Shown piece after piece: positions 23,735 to 29,095 of a stretch of DNA of 29,095 bases (the stretch's first letter is position 1; each line of letters starts with the position of its first letter). The DNA lies in NCBI GenBank assembly GCA_043759595.1, contig JAYVLG010000020.1:1-29095 (forward strand), in the 5' to 3' direction. The stretch comes from Sulfurirhabdus sp043759595 (GTDB lineage Bacteria; Pseudomonadota; Gammaproteobacteria; Burkholderiales; SMCO01). A program made the translations under genes and the position numbers. The notes under the pieces were generated by a model. It saw nothing but the letters and a program-made list of their open reading frames with translations, had not been told where the DNA came from and did not search any database.

Positions 23735-25108
23735 TTAGAACGGCAATAATGCCTCCGGCGCAGCTGCTTTCAACACTTTGCGGAAATCATCCTGAATGTG
23801 TTTCAGCGCGGCTTCGTTGTCCCCTTCAAAACGCAGCACAATCACCGGTGTAGTGTTGGATGCACGCATCAGGCCAAAACCCTCCGCATATTCCACGCGT
23901 AAACCATCAATGGTGTTAATTTCTTTCGGGTTATCGAATTTTGCGGATTTTTGCAGTTTTTCTATCAAGGCGTAATTTTCGCCTTCCTGCAGTTTGATCT
24001 GCAGTTCGGGTGTGTTTACGGTATCGGGCAACCCGTGCAGCGTGACATTGATATCTGCCTGTTTGCTTAAAAATTCCAGCAACCGCGCACCGGCATAAAG
24101 GCCGTCATCAAAACCATACCAGCGTTCTTTAAAGAAGATATGACCGCTCATTTCACCTGCCAGCAACGCGCCGCTTTCTTTCATTTTGGCTTTGATGAAA
24201 GAGTGGCCGGTTTTCCATAAGGTAGGTTTGCCGCCACGGCTTCTGATCCAGTCAAACAGATTACGTGTGGATTTGACGTCGAAGATGATTTCCGCACCGG
24301 GATTACGGGAGAGCACATCCTCTGCAAATATCATTAGCTGACGGTCCGGGAAGATGATTCTGCCATCTTTGGTGACTACGCCTAATCTGTCACCGTCGCC
24401 ATCAAAGGCCAGGCCGATTTCTGCATCGCTGGTATGCAGTTTTGCGATCAGGTCTTTCAGGTTTTCCGGTACGGAGGGATCGGGATGGTGGTTAGGGAAA
24501 TTGCCATCTACTTCGCAAAACATCTCGGTGACTTCACAACCCAGTTTGCGGTAAAGGGCAGGGGCAAAAGCGCCGGGTACCCCATTGCCGCAATCCACAA
24601 TGATTTTCATCGGGCGGGCTAGCATGATATCGCCGGTGATACGATTGATGTATTCATCGTCAATAGCGTGCTGGCTGTATTTACCCTTACCGGATGCCAG
24701 ATCGTTGTTTTCAATGCGGGTACGCAGCGCCTGGATGGTGTCGCCGGATAGTGTTTCACCGCCCAGTACCATTTTCAGTCCGTTGTAATCCGGCGGGTTG
24801 TGGCTGCCGGTGACCATTACAGCTGAATTGGTATCGAGCTGGTACGCTGCAAAGTAGGTCATAGGGGTGGCCACCATGCCTAAATCAATCACATCAATGC
24901 CGCTTTTCTGTATGCCACGGGCCAGCGCTGCAGCCAGGTCAGGGCCGGATAACCTGCCATCACGTCCGATAACAATGGCTGTCTGCTTGCGGGCAATCGC
25001 TTCAGAGCCTATGGCATGACCAATGGCTTCAACAATTTCCGGTGTAAGGGATTTACCGACAATTCCGCGAATATCGTAGGCTTTGAAAATTTCCTTGGGC
25101 AGTTGCAT
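23735..25108 (-). CDS. Phosphomannomutase/phosphoglucomutase
   Basis: Interconverts hexose 6-phosphate and 1-phosphate forms of mannose and glucose, feeding GDP-mannose, exopolysaccharide and LPS precursors. It is an AlgC/ManB-type alpha-D-phosphohexomutase of about 457 residues. Motifs (numbered from the first of three consecutive ATGs): phosphoserine loop TGSHNPPDYNG (Ser104), metal loop DGDGD (238-242), sugar loop GEMSGH (320-325) and phosphate site RASNTTP (417-423). Three ATGs at 25114, 25111 and 25108 follow AAGGA; the third has the best spacing. It is the last gene before a convergent junction with the phospholipase. Confidence 0.96.
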   Translation of the reverse strand: MQLPKEIFKAYDIRGIVGKSLTPEIVEAIGHAIGSEAIARKQTAIVIGRDGRLSGPDLAAALARGIQKSGIDVIDLGMVATPMTYFAAYQLDTNSAVMVTGSHNPPDYNGLKMVLGGETLSGDTIQALRTRIENNDLASGKGKYSQHAIDDEYINRITGDIMLARPMKIIVDCGNGVPGAFAPALYRKLGCEVTEMFCEVDGNFPNHHPDPSVPENLKDLIAKLHTSDAEIGLAFDGDGDRLGVVTKDGRIIFPDRQLMIFAEDVLSRNPGAEIIFDVKSTRNLFDWIRSRGGKPTLWKTGHSFIKAKMKESGALLAGEMSGHIFFKERWYGFDDGLYAGARLLEFLSKQADINVTLHGLPDTVNTPELQIKLQEGENYALIEKLQKSAKFDNPKEINTIDGLRVEYAEGFGLMRASNTTPVIVLRFEGDNEAALKHIQDDFRKVLKAAAPEALLPF

Positions 25109-25246
25109 CATCATATTCCTTGTTTACTCTTTATAAAATTCGGAATATCCAGAAAAATGGATTCTGTGCTTACATTTTCCGAAATGTAATTTTACGCTTC
25201 AGCCGGTCACAAACGGAATCTACGCTTATTTTTGTTAAAATGGTTG

Positions 25247-25386
25247 ACCGCAGAGGCGCGGAGGCGCTGAGAAGGAAGAAGGTATTCTCTCTGTTCAGTG
25301 ACACTTAGTTAAATGGGTGTCATTGGCAGTTCAGCACCTCTAGCCAAACATCCTCGTTTTTCTCAGCGTCTCCGCGCCTCTGCGGT
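25247..25386. repeat. 140-bp palindromic element with 27-bp inverted ends
   Basis: The ends, 25247-25273 (ACCGCAGAGGCGCGGAGG...) and 25360-25386, are inverted repeats matching at 26 of 27 positions. There is no coding content and no clear target duplication. Similar sequences beginning ACCGCAGAGGCGC are familiar as dispersed repeats in many bacterial genomes. It fills most of the 340-base gap between thrC and the mutase gene and could separate their transcripts. Confidence 0.7.
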
Positions 25387-25454
25387 GAATGCGATTTAAT
25401 ATATAACTTTAAATGCGCTTCAAACAGATCGAAATACCATGCTGACAGCATTTG

Positions 25455-26855
25455 TCAAGAATGCGCAACAATAAACTGCTTCACCACTGATACATCTACA
25501 GGCATTACCTCAAAGCGTTGCGGCAATTTTTCCAGATTCTCCAAACCGGCAGGACGCTCGGCATGACGACCTAATGCTTCAAAGATGGTTTCGTCGAATT
25601 TGGCGGGCAATGCGGTTTCCAGACAGACCATAGGGATACCGGCTTCGCGATGCTCCAGTCCAACTTTTACGCCGTCTGCGGTGTGTGTGTCGATCATGGT
25701 CTGATATTGCTGATACACCTTGCGGATGGTATCCAGACGGTTTTGATGATTGCTGGAGCCGGATTCGAAACCAAAGTCTTGAACCTTGGCAAAATAAGGT
25801 GTTTTGCTTAAATCAAAACTGCCGCCTGTTTCCACTTGTTGCCAGAGATCCTTGAGTATTTTTGGATCGCGTCCAACCAGATCATAGACAAAGCGCTCGA
25901 AATTGGAAGCTTTCGAGATATCCATCGAAGGACTGCTGGTATGTTCGGTTTGGGGGCGGGGGCGATACACGCCAGTGCGGAAGAACTCGTCCAGCACATC
26001 GTTTTCGTTGGTGGCGACGATCAGTTTGTGAATGGGTAGGCCCATCTGTCTGGCAATGTGGCCGGCGCAGACATTGCCAAAGTTACCTGAGGGAACAGAG
26101 AATGAAACTTTCTCATCGTTATTGTCAGTCAGCGCGAAGTACGCTTTGAAGTAGTAAACCACTTGAGCTGTTACACGCGCCCAGTTGATCGAATTGACAG
26201 CGCCGATTTTGTATTTGGCCTTGAAATCCAGGTCGTTGGATACGGCTTTGACAATATCCTGACAATCGTCAAACACGCCTTCGGCGGCGATATTGAAAAT
26301 GTTAGGGTCTTGCAGGGAGAACATTTGTGCTGTCTGGAACGGACTCATCTTGCCTTTGGGCGAGAGCATGAATACACGCACCCCTTTTTTGCCACGCATG
26401 GCGTACTCAGCCGCGCTGCCTGTATCACCCGAGGTAGCACCGAGAATATTCAGTTCCGTGTTTTCTTTTGCAAGTACGTATTCGAACAGGTTGCCGAGCA
26501 GTTGCATGGCCACGTCTTTAAATGCCAGCGTTGGGCCATAGGACAATCCGAGCAGGTGCACACCGGGTTCCAGTGTTTTGACTGGCGTGATGTCGTCCGA
26601 GCCAAATACTTCAGCAGTGTAGGTTTTGTCGATAATCGTTTTGAGATCGTTCGCAGGAATATCGTCAGCAAAACGGCGTAATACTTCGAATGCCAGTTCG
26701 CGGTAATGCATGCCACGCATTGCGGCCAGTTCATCTTTTGTAAGCGTGGGATAAGCTTCAGGAATAGTCAGGCCGCCATCCGTGGCGAGCCCGCCGAGCA
26801 GAATTTCGGTAAATGTCTTGGGTGGCATGCCGCCGCGGGTACTGAGGTATTTCAT
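25455..26855 (-). CDS. thrC: Threonine synthase
   Basis: PLP enzyme that turns O-phosphohomoserine into threonine. 466 residues, the longer class of ThrC. Seen: MKYLSTRGG start, TDGGLTIPE near 25-33, YGPTLAFKDVAMQ with the PLP lysine at Lys113, GATSGDTGSAAEYA, VFMLSPKGKMSPFQTAQM and SVPSGNFGNVCAGHIA. The homoserine dehydrogenase gene often found before thrC is not here; urtA lies upstream in the opposite direction. Confidence 0.97.
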   Translation of the reverse strand: MKYLSTRGGMPPKTFTEILLGGLATDGGLTIPEAYPTLTKDELAAMRGMHYRELAFEVLRRFADDIPANDLKTIIDKTYTAEVFGSDDITPVKTLEPGVHLLGLSYGPTLAFKDVAMQLLGNLFEYVLAKENTELNILGATSGDTGSAAEYAMRGKKGVRVFMLSPKGKMSPFQTAQMFSLQDPNIFNIAAEGVFDDCQDIVKAVSNDLDFKAKYKIGAVNSINWARVTAQVVYYFKAYFALTDNNDEKVSFSVPSGNFGNVCAGHIARQMGLPIHKLIVATNENDVLDEFFRTGVYRPRPQTEHTSSPSMDISKASNFERFVYDLVGRDPKILKDLWQQVETGGSFDLSKTPYFAKVQDFGFESGSSNHQNRLDTIRKVYQQYQTMIDTHTADGVKVGLEHREAGIPMVCLETALPAKFDETIFEALGRHAERPAGLENLEKLPQRFEVMPVDVSVVKQFIVAHS

Positions 26856-26997
26856 GGGTTTCTCAATTATTTAAGATCTGAAAGTATGTCCAGGCTTCAA
26901 CTCTAAACAAGCGGAACATCCTTAATCGTTGGTTGGATGTATTCAAAAGGCACTATTTTACAGCAATAGAAAGTATTTCTGATGAAATTTCACGTGC

Positions 26998-27012
26998 GCA
27001 CCAGTCTGGTGC
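26998..27012. promoter_or_regulatory. NtrC-like enhancer site 1 upstream of urtA
   Basis: GCACCAGTCTGGTGC is a perfect palindrome around a five-base centre and matches the NtrC pattern GCACC-N5-GGTGC, about 163 bp upstream of the predicted start. Confidence 0.8.
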
Positions 27013-27028
27013 ATTTGAGGGAGGTTTC

Positions 27029-27043
27029 GCACGAGTCTGGTGC
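27029..27043. promoter_or_regulatory. NtrC-like enhancer site 2 upstream of urtA
   Basis: GCACGAGTCTGGTGC differs from site 1 at one position. Its centre is 31 bp from that of site 1, three helical turns, so two NtrC dimers could bind on one face. It lies about 130 bp upstream of the predicted start. Confidence 0.8.
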
Positions 27044-27141
27044 TGTTTCATAATAATGAAATACTATCCCCCTGCACTTTTTTCATATAACACCATGATT
27101 TTAATTTATTTCAATTATTTAATAATATTCTGTAATGCATA

Positions 27142-27157
27142 TGGCCCTGATTTTGCT
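27142..27157 (+). promoter_or_regulatory. Sigma-54 promoter of urtA
   Basis: TGGCCCTGATTTTGCT carries GG at -24 and GC at -12 with correct spacing. Predicted start near 27168, some 68 bases before the urtA ATG. With the two NtrC-like sites upstream it forms a standard nitrogen-regulated promoter. Confidence 0.85.
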
Positions 27158-27235
27158 AAGTTATAAGTACCAGCGCAAATGGGTTGGATACAGACTGATC
27201 TGAAACGTGGATTTAATATTATCAAGGGGCTCAAA

Positions 27236-28495
27236 ATGCAACGACGAAATTTTTTGAAGAAAGCAATTGTGACAGCATCACTGGCCGCAATCGGCACATT
27301 GAATGGATTTGCGTTTGCAGGTGACAAGGATCCAATCAAAGTCGGGATTTTGCACTCGCTTTCCGGAACGATGGCCATTTCTGAAACCTCTCTGAAAGAT
27401 ATGGCATTGATGACGATTGATGAAATCAATGCAAAAGGGGGCGTGTTAGGCAGAAAGCTTGAGCCTGTTGTGGTTGACCCTGCTTCTAATTGGCCGCTTT
27501 TCGCTGAAAAAGCACGCCAGCTGGTTTCCAAGGATAAAGTTGATGTGACGTTTGGTTGTTGGACTTCCGTTTCACGTAAGTCGGTTTTACCTGTGTATGA
27601 AGAATTGAACGGTTTGTTGTTCTACCCGGTGCAATACGAAGGGGAAGAGCTTTCGCAAAATGTATTTTATACCGGTGCTGCTCCTAATCAGCAGGCAATC
27701 CCGGCTGTTGAATACATGATGAGCAAAGATGGCGGTAGTGCAAAGCGCTTTTTCTTGCTGGGGACTGATTATGTGTATCCACGCACAACCAACAAAATTC
27801 TGCGTGCTTTCCTGAAATCCAAAGGTGTGGCTGACAAGGATATCGAGGAGGTGTATACCCCGTTTGGTCATAGTGATTATCAGACCATTGTTGCCAACAT
27901 CAAGAAGTTTGCTGCAGGGGGTAAAACCACGGTTATTTCTACCATCAACGGTGACTCTAATGTGCCTTTCTACAAAGAGCTGGGTAATGCTGGTCTGAAG
28001 GCGACAGACGTGCCGGTTGTTGCGTTCTCGGTTGGTGAAGAAGAGTTGCGCGGTATTGATACCAAACCCTTGGTGGGTCACCTGGCCGCATGGAATTATT
28101 TCATGTCAATTAAAAATCCGACAAATGACGCATTCATCAAGGATTGGAAAGCTTATGCCAAGAAGAAGAACCTGCCAAATGCTGACAAGGTTGTGACCAA
28201 TGATCCGATGGAAGCAACTTACGTTGGCATTCATATGTGGGCACAAGCGGTTGAAAAAGCCAAATCCACTGATGTCGATAAGGTTCGCAAGGCAATGGCA
28301 GGTCAGACCTTCAAGGCGCCATCCGGCTTTACGCTCAAGATGGATGAAACCAATCATCATCTGCACAAGCCTGTCATGATCGGTGAAATTCAGGCAAATG
28401 GTCAGTTTCAGGTTGTATGGAAAACGAAGGGTCCGATACGTGCTCAGCCATGGAGTCCGTACATAGCCGGTAATGAGAAAAAGCAGGGGCTTTGA
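27236..28495 (+). CDS. urtA: Urea ABC transporter substrate-binding protein
   Basis: Periplasmic receptor of the UrtABCDE urea transporter, a branched-chain-amino-acid-type binding protein. From the ATG at 27236 (AAGGGG seven bases upstream) the product is 419 residues. The leader MQRRNFLKKAIVTAS carries a twin-arginine-like RRNFLKK and a hydrophobic run ending AFA, so Tat export is likely. Diagnostic segments: VGILHSLSGTMAISE, NWPLFAEKARQL, TFGCWTSVSRKSVLPV, LLFYPVQYEGEE, and NHHLHKPVMIGEI near the end. An upstream frame from 27179 adds 19 residues without a ribosome site. Expression should rise under nitrogen limitation given its promoter. Confidence 0.96.
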   Translation: MQRRNFLKKAIVTASLAAIGTLNGFAFAGDKDPIKVGILHSLSGTMAISETSLKDMALMTIDEINAKGGVLGRKLEPVVVDPASNWPLFAEKARQLVSKDKVDVTFGCWTSVSRKSVLPVYEELNGLLFYPVQYEGEELSQNVFYTGAAPNQQAIPAVEYMMSKDGGSAKRFFLLGTDYVYPRTTNKILRAFLKSKGVADKDIEEVYTPFGHSDYQTIVANIKKFAAGGKTTVISTINGDSNVPFYKELGNAGLKATDVPVVAFSVGEEELRGIDTKPLVGHLAAWNYFMSIKNPTNDAFIKDWKAYAKKKNLPNADKVVTNDPMEATYVGIHMWAQAVEKAKSTDVDKVRKAMAGQTFKAPSGFTLKMDETNHHLHKPVMIGEIQANGQFQVVWKTKGPIRAQPWSPYIAGNEKKQGL

Positions 28496-28623
28496 TCGCT
28501 TGATTCTGCTTGCCTGAGTAGCTTGCAATTGGATACGCAGAAAAGATATTTTTCTGAATACGGTTTCAGTGGTATCCCTTTGTAAGCACAAACAAGGTAT
28601 GGCAGATTTTTTGGTAGTTAATC

Positions 28624-28647
28624 GGAATCGGGGTTTTCTCCGGTTCC
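28624..28647 (+). other. Stem-loop between urtA and urtB
   Basis: GGAATCGG (28624-28631) pairs with CCGGTTCC (28640-28647) over an 8-base loop, one G-T pair. No T run follows, so it is not a clear terminator. Such hairpins between a binding protein and its permease often keep the upstream message stable. Confidence 0.5.
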
Positions 28648-28675
28648 GTTCTCCTCACTTTACCTGGTAATTACA

Positions 28676-29095
28676 ATGTCCAACAACAGCATGTTGAGAT
28701 TCTTGCTCAATGCAGTTATCTGCTGCACGATATTTTTCACGGCATCCGCTTTTGCAGCTGACGATGTATTGAATAAATTGGCCGCGGGCGATAGCGATGA
28801 AAAAATCGCTGCCATCAATCAGCTGGTTTCATCAGAACATCCAGCTGCCTTGCCTGTTTTACAAGCGTTAAAAGATGGCGAGCTGAATGTCACCGATAAA
28901 GGTGTTCTGGTGATTGTCAGTAATGAAGGCACACTCAATGCCCTGGATCATAGTGTTATAAATCCTGCACCGGAAAATGTCGAAGCGATCATGATCAATA
29001 ACCGGATCAGAGGGGTACTGGATGCTGCTTTGGCCACCCTGCAACTGGTTTCTGGTGAGAAAAGGAAACGTCTGGCTGCTGCAAATGAGCTGCTG
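28676..29095 (+). CDS. urtB: Urea ABC transporter permease UrtB (5-prime part)
   Basis: The first 140 codons are inside the window and remain open at the right edge. The product begins MSNNSMLRFLLNAV with a signal-like hydrophobic stretch ending AFAADD, followed by the periplasmic helical domain found before the membrane part of UrtB: LAAGDSDEKIAAINQL, LPVLQALKDGEL, NNRIRGVLDAALATLQL. This N-terminal extension separates UrtB from LivH. It follows urtA by 180 bases, longer than usual, with a stem-loop between. The ribosome site is weak. Confidence 0.9.
   Translation, partial: MSNNSMLRFLLNAVICCTIFFTASAFAADDVLNKLAAGDSDEKIAAINQLVSSEHPAALPVLQALKDGELNVTDKGVLVIVSNEGTLNALDHSVINPAPENVEAIMINNRIRGVLDAALATLQLVSGEKRKRLAAANELL

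Overview
The window looks like chromosomal DNA of a betaproteobacterium, probably in or near the Nitrosomonadales or Methylophilaceae. This is inferred from the housekeeping order nrdR-ribD-ribE-ribBX-ribH-nusB-thiL-pgpA-pncC-recA-recX-alaS, a PEP-CTERM protein behind a sigma-54 promoter, and a urea transporter operon. No rRNA, tRNA or CRISPR array was seen.

Layout. (1) 1-5278, all minus strand: an accessory locus made of two diverged copies of one cassette (glycosyltransferase end, a small frameshifted ORF, a lipoprotein, and an N-terminal piece of a lipase-like hydrolase). A REP-associated tyrosine transposase (RAYT) with a REP hairpin on each side sits exactly between the copies. (2) 5279-19083, plus strand: glyA, nrdR, four riboflavin genes, nusB, thiL, pgpA, pncC, recA, recX and alaS, tightly packed and often overlapping. 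It is interrupted by a 139-bp MITE-like element with 11-bp flanking direct repeats (nusB/thiL), a palindromic repeat (after recX) and a coiled-coil gene broken by two in-frame stops. (3) 19390-22046: a PEP-CTERM gene with a near-perfect sigma-54 promoter, then a gene-poor, AT-rich stretch holding an IS30-family transposase remnant and a low-affinity iron permease pseudogene with two nonsense codons. (4) 22047-23678: a lipoprotein followed by a DUF2235/Tle1-like phospholipase, read as a candidate immunity-effector pair. (5) 23735-26855, minus strand: phosphomannomutase/phosphoglucomutase and threonine synthase, separated by another palindromic repeat. (6) 26998-29095: the start of a urea ABC transporter operon (urtA, partial urtB) preceded by two NtrC-like enhancer sites 31 bp apart and a sigma-54 promoter.

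How the genes work together: the central block couples riboflavin synthesis, thiamine phosphate activation, one-carbon metabolism (glyA), transcription antitermination and recombination repair. The flanks are accessory. Two separate places pair a lipoprotein with an alpha/beta-hydrolase-type protein (full length at 22047-23639, fragments at 10-5278), which suggests interbacterial toxin-immunity modules in different states of decay. Repeats and nonsense mutations mark the accessory parts as recombining and degrading. All functions are assigned by reading motifs; no database search was run.
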